64,000 nucleotides of DNA from Cycas panzhihuaensis (Eukaryota; Cycadophyta), in assembly GCA_023213395.1 (NCBI GenBank), contig CM041465.1, positions 195,741,741 to 195,805,740 of the forward strand. The letters are read 5' to 3'. Positions within the stretch are counted from its first letter, which is position 1; each line of letters begins with the position of its first letter. Below the pieces are notes generated by a model. It was not told where the DNA came from. It made no database searches and was given only the letters and a program-made list of their open reading frames with translations. The position numbers and the translations under genes are program-made. Positions 11,771-22,415 of this stretch are shown here, piece after piece.

Positions 11771-14005
11771 TTAATCACAATGACATTACTCAGGATTCAT
11801 GTATCAACTTTGAACAAAAATAACCCCATCAAAAAATACCCTCAAATCCCATACCAAAATGTCCAACTTTGAAATACGGTTCCAATGCCTCAGACTGTTT
11901 GGAAAACAAATGCATGGATGGAGAGATATAACGAAAAACATGCAAACACCTCTTTATAAAGAACAACTTCAAGACAATAAGAAATTAGCCGCTTAGTAAA
12001 TCAACAACTAGTCACATTAGTACTCCATATGATCAAAGGGTTAACTGTTAAAGGGCTAGCGAATTCCAAATCAAGTTTCAATATAATTAACTCTAATTTG
12101 ATACTGCAAAAATAATTGAATCTGCTTAATGAAATTTGGAGTCCACGGATTTGAAAGTAGGTTCCAATCCGATTTAATTTTATTCGTGACTTTGAAAAAA
12201 AAACTCAACCCTAATACGAAATCAAACCTAAAGAAAATTTTATTTGACCGATGACGAATAACTAGTTGACTAGATCAAAATTCTGCTACAAGCTTTTGTG
12301 TAGGGATCTCTTCCTTCATGGTGGACGACAACTCCTTCTGCGGAAGTTTCAGACTCTATAGCTGGTTATGAGGCAAATCATCCTCTTTTGTGGACAATTT
12401 CTTCTTCACAGGCAGTCAACTCCCTTGTTACATAGGACTTAGCGATATATCGAAGCTTGGGCGCACAACAACTTAGATGCAGGACTCTCAAATACAAGGG
12501 CAATTAGCGATTTCTACAAACTCTCCATCACCTCAACAACCTCATTCTTATGCAACCATGAATGGTAAACAAGGTCTTCTCATCATTGCAAACAAATCAA
12601 CAAACTCTGCATGGTCTTCACGGAATAACTATTTAGGCTGGAGATTTCTAGTAGGTCTCAATCGTCACTCGAGGATGAAGAGCTCACAGAGGCGACATAA
12701 ACTTTATGGTTCCAACACACAGATCGCAGGTATCTCGTCTACGATTACAAGGCAAACTTCGAACCTCTTTCTTCTTCTTCAGAGGGTGACACAAAGGCGA
12801 GTCAGGCGATGTCGGCACCACTGTCTTCATCAACATCTTCTGAGGAATAATCCAAATCTTCTACTCCAAAAACCAAGCAATGGTCGATATCACATGTAGG
12901 GCACGACTGTCAAAATCCTCTCCACTCAGGTGCATTTTCTTCAGTCGTCTTTGCATCTCCTTATCATCTGCAAGGTTGTCCCATCTTCCATGGGGATTAC
13001 CTATGATATGCAGACCCCTGATCATTCTTCGTTTGAAAGTTCTATGTCTGTGTCTACAATCACCTTTCAATCGAGCATTGGATCTTCTTAGGGCTAATGT
13101 GCCCTCCTTTCTTCATACGAACATGTAGGATTTCCACTCCTTCAGCTGCAGGTTACCTCCATCAAATAGTCGTAACCCCTTCTTTTCGTGTGGCTTTATC
13201 CTAGGGTTACAACTTACACTTTATCTTCCATGGTTGTAGGCGTAGAAATACCATAGTGCATGATCTTAAGGATAGACGGGCAGTAACTAGGGCAGACTTT
13301 CATTCTCCGAGACTACCCCTCTATTCTACTACAATGGTTGTAATCTTCCACGAGACCTATGGGCAGACCTACGCTTATTCTTTGCCTACTATGAGCCTTA
13401 CCAAATTTTAATTTTAATAGGATCTCTTATCGGCAGTTAACGCTTTAACTATTACTTTTTCATACATGCATGTGTCCTTTCAACAGTCAGCAGGAATCTT
13501 TCTAATGGCAGCCTTCTCCTCTGTGCAAAATGTAACAAGGATATTTCAACAAGAGGTTGACATCACCCAGACTTTGTTACAGACAATTTTTCTTTCTTTG
13601 TGGTAAATACTATTGAGCAGAGGCTACAATTTTTGCATAGGCTTAATTTTCATCAACCATGTTTTCAATATTTCCAACACAAATAGGTACAAACCTTAAC
13701 CTTCACCGAATAAACAAAATTCAATAGCTAGCATATGCCACCATTAATTTCAATTTCATAAATTCCCATCAACCAAAACCTTCATAGGGTAAACCCTAAC
13801 ACATGGTTACTTCACATAAGAAAGTAAATGAATGATATTACTCAGTGAAAAACTATCTTGAGTCAACCACAATCACGGCTTGGTTCAACTTGGAACAACA
13901 ACAACATTAGGGCTTCACCTTCTATCAAACAACTCTACGGAGCCACCTCTACACACAACAAAAAAAATGGTGAACTTGCACAACAATAAGCTTGACAAGC
14001 AACCT
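11771..14005 (-). other. M leader, no supported gene
   Basis: A 2.2-kb region between the gag start and the primer site. Several short open stretches occur on both strands, none with a recognisable motif or consistent codon pattern. Long leaders are thus shared by M and by the A/B family. Confidence 0.6.
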
Positions 14006-14017
14006 GCTCTGATACCA
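14006..14017 (-). promoter_or_regulatory. Primer-binding site of M
   Basis: Minus strand TGGTATCAGAGC directly abutting the LTR end, a perfect initiator-Met-type copia primer site. Confidence 0.9.
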
Positions 14018-14402
14018 TGTTGAAATATTCAAAAAGATCATTCAATATTCAAGAACAATAGGACAAATATCATGAACATAATATGATAACATTAACTCAT
14101 AATGAAAGAGATTACATCACAATGTCTTCACAACCACAATAATATCATAATGGACTCCATCTTGACTCAATTTTATCTACTCTACCTCAACCACTTATTT
14201 ATACATCATAAGGGAGAGAGAGTAGTAAGACTTGTGTTACATGTGGGATAAATGATGTCTAATACAACAAATGACATAACACCCACTTGTTGACCAATAA
14301 CCACATATTTGCACATGTGTGCATTATCATAATACTGACTCCTAGACATGACACTCACCTAAATACTTATGACACTTGCACATTAAACATTGTCTTCCAA
14401 CA
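14018..14402 (-). repeat. 5' LTR of M
   Basis: 385 bp, pairs with 2686-3064. The primer site on its left and the ATTCC duplication on its right fix orientation and limits. Confidence 0.92.
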
Positions 14403-14407
14403 ATTCC

Positions 14408-15134
14408 AACATGGTATCAAAGCTGTGATTTATTTTCCAACAAGTGGTAACAGAACCCAAGATTCAATCCTTGAGGGCAACATTTTTAGAGCATGTTTCA
14501 TTCATCTTTTAGTGTCATTTGAATGTTGTTTGAGAAAACTTTTTTAGTGCTTGATTATTGACCTAATCTGTTATCCTTTTCAAGTTTATTGAGGGTTATT
14601 TTCTAATATAGAAAGATAGGTTTCTAGGGCTATTTTTTACTATCATTTGAGACATTTGGGGCTATCTTTTATTATTGTTTTTAAGTCTTTTAAGGGGCTA
14701 TCTTGATGTTGTTATGAGGCTTTTTTTAAGCCTGTTTAGAGTTATTCAAAAGTCAATTTTTTATGCTATTATAGGATTGTTTTAAAGCCTATTTGAAGCC
14801 GCTAAAAAAAAACTACTTTTTAAAGTTGTTACTGTGCTTGTTTGGAGCTGCAAAGAGAGGTAAAAGAATGGCAGATTTGGAGGCAAAATGTGCCATGTTG
14901 AAAACTCTTTCAAAGCTATTGTTCATAGAGAAAAATAAGTAGATCAGTTGCTCAACAAGCCTAATCACCCTGCAAAAGCAGCATGTTTACTATCAACAAG
15001 GAGGAGATCATTTTCAAAAATGAAAGCCCCGCAATAAGAAGAAAAAGTTATGGAACTGGCCATCCCTGTAGCTCAGAAATATGGGCTTATTTCTTTGGCA
15101 AAAATATAAAATATTTATACTGATGTGCAATCAT
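14408..15134 (+). mobile_element. E0: LTR end, primer site and start of internal region
   Basis: AACA at 14408-14411 is the last part of the E0 LTR. TGGTATCAAAGC at 14412-14423 is its primer site (one base from the tRNA complement). What follows is T-rich leader-like sequence with several GGGCTATTTTT-like repeats between 14590 and 14800. A frame starting ATGGCAGATTTGGAGGC near 14868 could be a degraded gag start but has no clear motif. No second LTR is in the window. Confidence 0.5.
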
Positions 15135-15689
15135 TGTTAAACCTTATGTTTACATGTTAAGGTTATGTACTTTAATTTTTATATAATATGTGTACTTTTG
15201 TACTTTAGGGGTGACTTATCACTTAAGTGATAAAGTGCACACCCACATTTTTTCTAGTGACACAACGTTGTCACTAAAGGGTCAAATGGACCCTCATGCA
15301 TTTTTGCTCACATGAGAGCCCAAAAAGACACATGTCCTACATGCAAGGCATGTATCTTGGATGTTTGACACTTGTCAAACATCCAAGGCCTAAGGTCTCT
15401 CATATCACTCTATATAATGAGACCTCTCCTCATTGTCTCATAAGAGAGTTGGAGCTGTATTGTTATGCTGTCAGTTTGCTAATCAAACTGTTTTTTCTTT
15501 TGGAGGTTGGACCAATTCCAACTCCTCACATTTGGTATCATTTTCTTTCTCCTTCTTTTTCATGCTTTGTCTTGCTTATGTTTTTCATCTTAAAAGTATC
15601 ATACTTGTTAGCATTTGTTGCTTTCTAGAACTAGAGTGAACCTAGCTTCTAGATCTTGGGATTGTAAGGCCATTAGGCCCCTTTTCACA
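15135..15689 (+). repeat. Solo LTR of the A/B superfamily
   Basis: 555 bp from TGTTAAACC to TTTTCACA, flanked by the perfect duplication ATCAT (15130-15134 and 15690-15694). No primer site follows and no polypurine tract precedes it. It has the 18-bp palindrome, one copy of the TTGGATGTTTGACA inverted repeat and a TATATAATGAGACC promoter region. A solo LTR with matching duplication is the product of LTR-LTR recombination removing the element body. Confidence 0.9.
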
Positions 15690-15694
15690 ATCAT

Positions 15695-15918
15695 AACAAC
15701 ATTAAAAGTTTATTTGTTTAGATAATCTACGTGCAACCTTGACTCCTCCATAATCATCCTTTGATATTTAACAAAAAGGAGAAAGAGGTTTGGTTGTTTG
15801 GTCTATCATATAAAACAAAAGTCTGTTTTATAAACTAATATGTATGCATAGAACATGTCAGCATATTGCTTGTCACTATTATTGGCATTTGATGAATTTA
15901 ATTTTTTTAATCATCAAG

Positions 15919-15921
<3 letters not shown>
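15695..15921. other. Short stretch with no supported gene
   Basis: AT-rich sequence between the solo LTR and the microsatellite. No coding or repeat signal recognised. Confidence 0.5.

Positions 15922-15973
<52 letters not shown>
15922..15973. repeat. Compound microsatellite (TC)n(AC)n
   Basis: About 15 TC units followed by about 11 AC units. It forms the exact left border of the truncated pol gene of element C. Confidence 0.97.
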
Positions 15974-18340
15974 TTGAGGAAGGTGCTCTTCATGTCCATC
16001 TAAAAAAAATGGCCATTTGCATTGAAAATCTAAGGCCAAGATGAGTCTGATGGTGTTCATATTTGCAACACGTACAAAAGTCTCCTCATAATCAATGTCT
16101 TTTTTCTGTTTTAAACCCTTTGCAACAAGTCAGGCCTTTTGGCATTTGAGTGTACCATCAGAATGGAATTTGGTCTTGTAGACCCAATTGCAATTGATTC
16201 CCTGTTTGTGCTTAAGCAATTCTACCAAATCCCAAGTTCCATTCTTTTCAATAGAAGGGATTTCTTCATCCATGGCAGTCTTCCAATTTTCATTTTCATA
16301 TGCCTCCTCAAAGGTGGAAGGCTCATCAACACATAGCACTTCAACGGTAAGTGCATAATTGGTTTGCTGCCGATATTTTGATGGATGTTTTCCTTCAATG
16401 ATTTGGTTGTCTTGTACAATTTGAGTATACCATTTGGGCAACTTTTTGACCGATGTAACTTGAACCTCAATATCTTCTGCTCATAGTGGTTGATCAACAG
16501 AAGACGTGCTAGGATCAAGTGGAGCAGATTCTGATGAAATAGAAGGACCAACCAGTGCAGATGATGTACATGGTGTGGAAGATTGAGAGGGAAGGAAAGC
16601 CTCAACAATCGTTTTTCCTTTATCAAGAGGAGGTTGGATGGATGTTGATTCCAACTCCTTGTGTTCATCTCCAACAAAGATTACATCTCTTGAGAGATGC
16701 ATTTTCTTACCAATAGGATCATACAACTTGTAAGCCTTGCTATGAGTGGCATAGCCCACAAAGAGACATTTAAGACTATGTTTATCTAGCTTAGATCTTT
16801 GTTGATCGGGGATGTGCATATATGCAATGCACCCAAATGTCCTCAAATGGTTAATGGTAGGATTTTTGCCAAACCAAGCCTCTTTCGGTGTGATGTCGAT
16901 GACTACTGATGCAGGACTTCGATTTGTGCGGAATGCTTCTGTCCAATATGCTCGTGTTAGTCCTCTTGCATGCATCATGGCTTTGGCTTTGTTTGCCAAA
17001 GTCCTGTTCATCCGTTCAGAGACTCTGTTTTGTTGAGGAGTATGAGGAATGGTGAGCTGCCTCCAAACATCGTTATCCTTGCAGAATTGGGTGAATTCCT
17101 TTGAAGTGAATTCACCTCCATTGTTTGACCTTAGAATTTTGATTGAATGGCCAGATTCATTCTCCACTTCAAGTTTGAATTCTTTGAACTTATGGAATGC
17201 TTCAGATTTATGTTTGATGAAGTAGACCCAAACTTTGTGAGAGAAATCATCTATGAAGGAGATGTAGTACAATGTCCCTCCAAAAGATGCCATGGACATA
17301 GGTGCACATAGATCTAAATGTATCAACTGCAAAGGATACGATGCATGCCATGCTTTGCCTTTACAGAAAGGCAATCGATCCTCTGCCCCATTATACATGC
17401 TTCACAAAGACATTTTGAACCATACAGTCTTGGAAACCCATGCACCATGTTTTTGTTCATCATCAGCTTGATATTGTCTAAAGCTTAAGTGGCCTAGACG
17501 TTGATGCCAAAGCTGCATCTTTGTCAATGATTGAGTGACGAAGTAAGTAGAATCAAGGGTTATATTATTAGCATCCATCTTATAAAGTCCTGGTCTTCAT
17601 AACCAATGGTCACAACCTGATCATACTTGTTACTAATGACGCATTTCCCATTTTTGAACAAAATGCTCATCTATTGCTTGTCCAGTTGGTTAACGGATAG
17701 CACTCTTCTCCATGAAAGGGATTAGGTAGGCATCTCCAATGGAAAATATGGATGAAGGATTGAAAGGTGAATGGAATGAGGCAATCTTGCCTATACCTAA
17801 TATTTGAACAAATTCATTGTTTGCAAAGGTCATTGATCGGCCATTTCCTTCTTTGATGTCATAAAGGACTTCTTCATTCCTAGTCATATGACAAGATGCC
17901 CCTGAGTCGATGATCCATGTCTAATCAACCTCTGACATGTGCTAAGCACAAAAAAGCTTATCCTCATCCGCAAACTGATTAGAGTGGCGTTGATTTCCAC
18001 CTCTGAAACCCCCCCTTCCTCTTTGAACTCCTCAATATGCACCTCAATTTGGTCGAGGGGTTTGTTGCTGTTGCTAATGTTAAAACCATTGCTGCTGTTG
18101 GAACTACTGACAAAGTTGTTGTTGTCTCTAATGTTGCTGACGTGGTTGTTGTTGTCATGTGTGTTAAATATCAACTTGTTTTTTTCTGCATTCAGGAGCT
18201 ATGTGGCCAACTTTGCCACAATAATGACATGGCTTTTGAGGTGTCAATGTTCATGTTCCCAAACTATTTTGTGAGTGAAGGTATGGGACTTTGCTTGGCC
18301 TTCAACTTGGCCATGAATGCTCCTGATGCAAATGGCTCAT
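15974..18340 (-). pseudogene. pol: C pol remnant: protease, integrase, first part of RT
   Basis: From right to left: protease core with intact D-S-G-A at about 17899-17908; GAG-pre-integrase; and an integrase segment open for 305 codons (16481-17398), the longest copia frame in the window. In the integrase triad the first Asp is kept (HLDLCAPM), the second is Asn (RSNNGGEF instead of RSDNGGEF), and the Glu is kept (VSERMNRT). RT follows with the K-W-V-Y-K-T-K segment near 16170 and ends at the MDVKSAFLN-like position at the microsatellite. The catalytic Y-V-D-D part is therefore gone. Confidence 0.88.
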
Positions 18341-18954
18341 CATCTTCTCAGATATAAATCTACACCTCTTGAAGTAACAAACTTTCAAGTTGATTGAAGG
18401 GCATACTTGAAAGTAAGCCATCACGTGTAACGGGTGATATGACCATTATAATCCTTAGGCAATGCTCGAACAATTGTTGTTACAAACTTGTCTCTAGAAG
18501 CTGGTTTGCCTAATGTATTCAATTCATTACATATTTCTTTGATGGAAGAAAAGAATGCCGACATAGGCTTTACAAATTTCAAAGAGTATAATTTTGCTTT
18601 CACCATCAAAATGCGAGTTTCATCTCGCCTTTTATACAAAGAGGACAAAATGTCCCAAGCTTCCTTAGAGGTTTTTACACACACAATATTCTGATCAACA
18701 TGAAGATCAATAATCATATGTAAAAATGCCAAGGCAATTTCATCCTCAGACTTCCAAGCAACAACATAAACTGGATCTGAATGAACAACAATACCATCAT
18801 CTTCCACAGGTACAGGTTAGGGAATTTTGCTAAAAACATAACCCCAAAATTCATTCATTATCAAGAGCTTTTGTGTTTGCCTCTTCCATTCTTGATAGTT
18901 ATCTTAACCTGTTAATTTGATGGTACATGCATTGAGTATGTTTAAAGCATCCAT
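18341..18954 (-). pseudogene. gag: C gag remnant
   Basis: Start at the ATG complementary to 18952-18954, aligned to the gag start of B and H (NILNACTIKLTG). UBN2-type capsid domain with NYQEWKRQTQ, ILSSLYKRRDETRILM and SSIKEICNELNTLG. One in-frame stop replaces a Gln in the first 20 codons and another follows. The nucleocapsid part with a Gln/Asn-rich tract lies near 18050-18350. Confidence 0.88.
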
Positions 18955-21433
18955 GTTAAAGTTGTAACACTTGAAACTAGCAGATGACTTGGAAACTCAA
19001 AGCTTTCGTCACTTAAGTTCCACCTTCTAACAAGCCAACAATCATGTTCTTACTAGAAGATCCAACAACTGAATGGAATGATGAGGGGTGGAGGACTAGG
19101 CGAAAGAGTTGGTCCAACCTTGATCTATAGATGAGATCCAATGGTTGACCAAGTCAAATCTAGGACAAAGTAGGTAGGGTTGATCTGCATGGGCGTACGA
19201 TGCTTTCCTTGGGATTCACAGCCCCAACAACACCCTTTTCGAACTTCTTTTCCCTCAAGCAACCTTAATTGTCGTGCATTGACCATACAGTCACTTAGTC
19301 CCCTAAGGAATGCACCAAGCTTAATGTTATTTCAGAGTAAAGGTTTGAACATTTTTCGGGCCTCTCCAACTAGATTTTAAAGTACCTTTTAAAGATATTA
19401 AAGTGAACTTTAGGTGAGTTTTACTTGGATGATATACTTAAAAAAAGAATACTTAAAAAACTTATTAATGTGGCTTCAAAAGAAGCAATTTAGTACATCA
19501 AAATATAACACTTAAGAGTGTTTTACAAAGCACTTCATGAAGAAAAAAGAGTGCTAAAGATATCCAAGTAAAAGATTTGAGTACGTCACATGTAACACAT
19601 TAAGTGTTTAAGAAGAAAGCACCTTTCAAAAGATCAAAAAAAAGTGCCAAGTACCCAAAATATGATGAATCTCCCAGTGATGTTGTTTCAAGTGGGTTCT
19701 TTTAATGAACAAATGGTCAACTTGAAGGCGAAAATGATTCACTTTGCAAATGTAGACACCATGAACCAAGTGTTAGGACTTAAATTAATCCCAACCGACC
19801 ACGAAAATGAGAGATCCTTTTATTAAAAAAGTGATTTTTGAGCTCCTTTTTGGACTAGGACTCTAGGTCACCATACAGGGAGCCTTAAGAAATCACTTAA
19901 ATAACTGATTTTTTGCTTTTACAATGATAAAAATGACTTGAAAAAAGTTACTTAATGAGTCACTTAGTGCAAATGTAAAATTTTTTTAGTTAAAGTGACT
20001 TCAAAAAATAAGAAAAGCAAATTTGACCCTTTTTGAGAACTAGGGCATGAAAGACACCTCGCAAGGAGCCTTAAAACACTCAAGGAAAAAGTGATTTTTT
20101 TTGCCTTTATAATGATAAAAATGACTTAAAAAATCATTTAATGAGACAAAAAATAGAGATGCAATTTTTTTTGTGTAAAGTGGCTTCAAAAATATTAAAA
20201 AAGTGAAAAAGCACCCCTTGATTAAATATCAATTAAATAACAAAGGAGAATGAAACTTTAAGTTAAAGAACTTTATAAAGTTCGGTTTATAAAAAAGAGA
20301 ATATTCTAAATTTCATAAACTAAGGTTAATTTTATAAAAGTTTGAATCGAATTTTTTTGAAAAAATTTGAAATCGAAAAGAACACAACCACCGCCGCACG
20401 TCCCCATAATCACGCAGAGTGTGATTTCTTACAGTCTATTGATCAAATCGATACGGCACTGAGGACGAAGGATCGCAACAATGATCATAGGGTGCCCCTC
20501 AAGTATTATGAAATTTGGTTACTTACAAAAGAAGAACGATGTGTTGGAAGGAAAGATAAGGTGCACAGGTCGTGGAGGATGCGGAGGCTGTGCTGCTTTG
20601 TACGAAGAAGCCCATGCTCAGTGAGGGTTGTTGTTGGACCCGCAAGAGGGTTGTTGAACCGTCAAAGAGGCGCAGAGCTTCAATAGGAAGGGTTAGTCTA
20701 TTGTGAAGTGACACCCAGTTGAGGAGAGAACTGCGTAGGACAACAGAGACAACTGTACGTCTGTCTAGGGTTACAAACCCTGTTTAGAAGCTTCAATATT
20801 CCTTCTTAGTAACCACAGATCCTGTAGCAGAGATCAGAACAGAGATCTATAGGGAGAATGAAGAGTAATGAGCAGCTTTCATAAAAAAAACTTGCCCAAA
20901 CATGCATAAAATCTGCCCTAACACAGACTTTTGCTTGGCATGTTAAGTACAAATTGAGAGGAGTAAATAGAGGACTGATTTACAGTCCAAATCACATACA
21001 AACTCCTTAAATCTGCCTTATGTTAGCATAAATTAATTTTTTATAGAGAAAAAATCGCAGAAAATCACATTTTTTTTAAATAAAACACTGAAAAATGGTA
21101 ACAGATCTGCCCAACACAATTAGAAATCTACAACAAATTAGTTGTTGTCCAGAAATAGGAACTAAAGGAGTGATTTACAGTCAAAAGGCAGTTAAATAAC
21201 TCAAATCTGCCTCCTTTTCCTACAAAAAATTATTCTCCTGAAGAAGAAATTTGAGAAAATCATTGTTTTTTATAACAGTGAGTGTTGCACCCTTCATAAA
21301 AGTCTGAAAAAAAAAATATTTCAGAACTGAAATGCATCTCCTCCAACTTGCAAATGGCTTGAAAATACCTTAAACTCCTGAAAAGTGGGAGAGACAAACC
21401 TTGGATCGCCTTCAAAGAGCGAAGGTCATAACC
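18955..21433 (-). other. C leader, inner part
   Basis: Long leader with the conserved block near 19180-19380: hairpin 2 at 19187-19203 and the hairpin 1 equivalent at 19281-19292, which reads GACTGTATGGTC in the RNA sense and pairs with two G-U wobbles. The remainder is AT-rich with repeated AAAAAGTGATTTTT-like words at 19830-20210. The leader is interrupted at 21433 by element B. Confidence 0.7.
19187..19203 (-). promoter_or_regulatory. Leader hairpin 2 of C
   Basis: GCATGGGCGTACGATGC: arms pair except for one C-C mismatch. Same position relative to gag as in A, B, F and H. Confidence 0.55.
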
Positions 21434-21514
21434 TGTTAAACCTTATGTTTAAATGTTAAGTGAATGTACATTTATTTTTCATGTAATATATGCACTTTAT
21501 ACTTTAGGGGTGAC

Positions 21515-21532
21515 TTATCACTTAAGTGATAA
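21515..21532. promoter_or_regulatory. 18-bp palindrome in U3
   Basis: TTATCACTTAAGTGATAA is a perfect palindrome. It is present in all LTRs of the superfamily in this window; F keeps 7-bp arms (TTATCAC and GTGATAA). A binding site for a dimeric factor is a reasonable guess, not shown. Confidence 0.6.
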
Positions 21533-21625
21533 AGTGCACACCCACATTCTTTCTAGTGACACAACGTTGTCACAAAAGGGTCAATGGACCCTCATGCACT
21601 TGTTTGAATATTCCAAGTGATGTAT

Positions 21626-21657
21626 CTTGGATGTTTGACACTTGTCAAACATCCAAG
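21626..21657. promoter_or_regulatory. U3 inverted repeat, copy 1
   Basis: Arms CTTGGATGTTTGACA and TGTCAAACATCCAAG, 15 bp each, two-base spacer. Each arm includes TTGAC, the core of WRKY-factor W-boxes, in opposite orientation. Known plant copia elements such as Tnt1 and Tto1 have stress-responsive U3 repeats, but activity here is inferred. Confidence 0.6.
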
Positions 21658-21706
21658 GCCTTAGGTGAGGATCCAAGCACTTTTGCTCATGATCCATGTG
21701 ATGTAT

Positions 21707-21738
21707 CTTGGATGTTTGACACTTGTCAAACATCCAAG
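21707..21738. promoter_or_regulatory. U3 inverted repeat, copy 2
   Basis: Exact repeat of the copy at 21626-21657, 81 bases downstream. Two copies occur in A and B; single copies in C, H and the solo LTR. Confidence 0.6.
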
Positions 21739-21761
21739 GCCTTAGGTCTCTCATTTCACTC

Positions 21762-21769
21762 TATATAAT
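21762..21769 (+). promoter_or_regulatory. Probable TATA box of the B LTR promoter
   Basis: TATATAAT at the U3/R border. It is followed by ATGAGAC...GTCTCAT, a short stem conserved in the family that would be near the RNA 5' end. Confidence 0.65.
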
Positions 21770-22012
21770 GAGACCTCTTCTCATTGTCTCATATGGAGAG
21801 CTGGAGTTGTATTGTTATGCTATCAGTTTGCTAATCAAGCTGTTTTCTACTTGGGAGGTTGGACCAATTCCAACTCCACATATTGGGTATCATTTTCTCT
21901 TGCTCCTATATTTCAGTTTATGCTTTTATGCTCTCATGCTTTCATGCATTTATTGTATTGTGATTATATTTATGATCTTGGGATCAATGTGGCCTAATGC
22001 CCATTGTCAACA

Positions 22013-22025
22013 TGTGTATCAGAGC
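22013..22025 (+). promoter_or_regulatory. Primer-binding site of B, altered
   Basis: TGTGTATCAGAGC next to the LTR end; the tRNA complement would be TGGTATCAGAGC. The right-hand ten bases match. Confidence 0.75.
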
Positions 22026-22415
22026 TAATGGTCTCTGTTTAAGCATATTAGTTTCTTTGTTATCTCTGTCACATTGGCTGGACACTGCCAAGTCATCAGG
22101 CTCAGTACTTTGGACTGCCAACTCAGCAGAAGGAAGGCTGCCCAGCTCCTCATCAAGCTGCCAGCTCAGTTCCAGCTCAGCAAGTGACTGTCCACTGTCA
22201 CTCCCAGCCAACTCATCACTGTGTACTGCCAGCTAGGCATCAATTGCCAGCTCATCACACTGCTGTCCAGTCAGCAGTTGAAGAAATTCCAGCTCAGCTG
22301 GGCACACTGCCAGCTGTCACATTAGCTGTCCAGCCAGCTAAGAAGCTGCTGCCAGCTCATCTTCACTCGCTGCCAGCTGTAATCATCACAAAACTGCCTC
22401 CTGCCAGCTCACTAC

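Larger units (their letters stand above)
2686..14402 (-). mobile_element. M: non-autonomous copia-like element, gag only, split by element A
   Basis: The outer limits are two related LTRs of about 380 bp flanked by the perfect 5-bp duplication ATTCC (2681-2685 and 14403-14407). After removing element A and its duplication the element is about 4.37 kb. It has a primer-binding site, a 2.2-kb leader, a degraded gag-like frame and a polypurine tract. The space between gag and the polypurine tract is only about 570 bases, so protease, integrase and reverse transcriptase are absent. It would depend on an autonomous relative for movement. The two LTRs differ at roughly one base in twelve by eye, so the insertion is older than A. 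Confidence 0.88.
21434..22012 (+). repeat. 5' LTR of B
   Basis: TGTTAAACC to TTGTCAACA. U3 holds the 18-bp palindrome (21515-21532), an AACGTT core near 21565 and two inverted repeats. The promoter TATA lies at 21762-21769. Differences from the 3' LTR fall largely at CAG/CTG words, for example CAGTTT here and CGGTTT at 28740. Confidence 0.95.

Noticed and set aside
12477-12899. Plus-strand frame of 140 codons in the M leader
   Set aside because: No motif, low-complexity Ser/Gln/Arg composition, opposite strand to the element, no regulatory context.
15844-16044. Frame spanning the microsatellite with a Ser-Leu then Thr-His run
   Set aside because: The run is the translated (TC)n(AC)n repeat and the rest is antisense to the RT fragment of C.
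20342-20686. Plus-strand frame of 114 codons
   Set aside because: It lies in the leader of C on the strand opposite to the element and does not match any conserved leader block in H, A or B.
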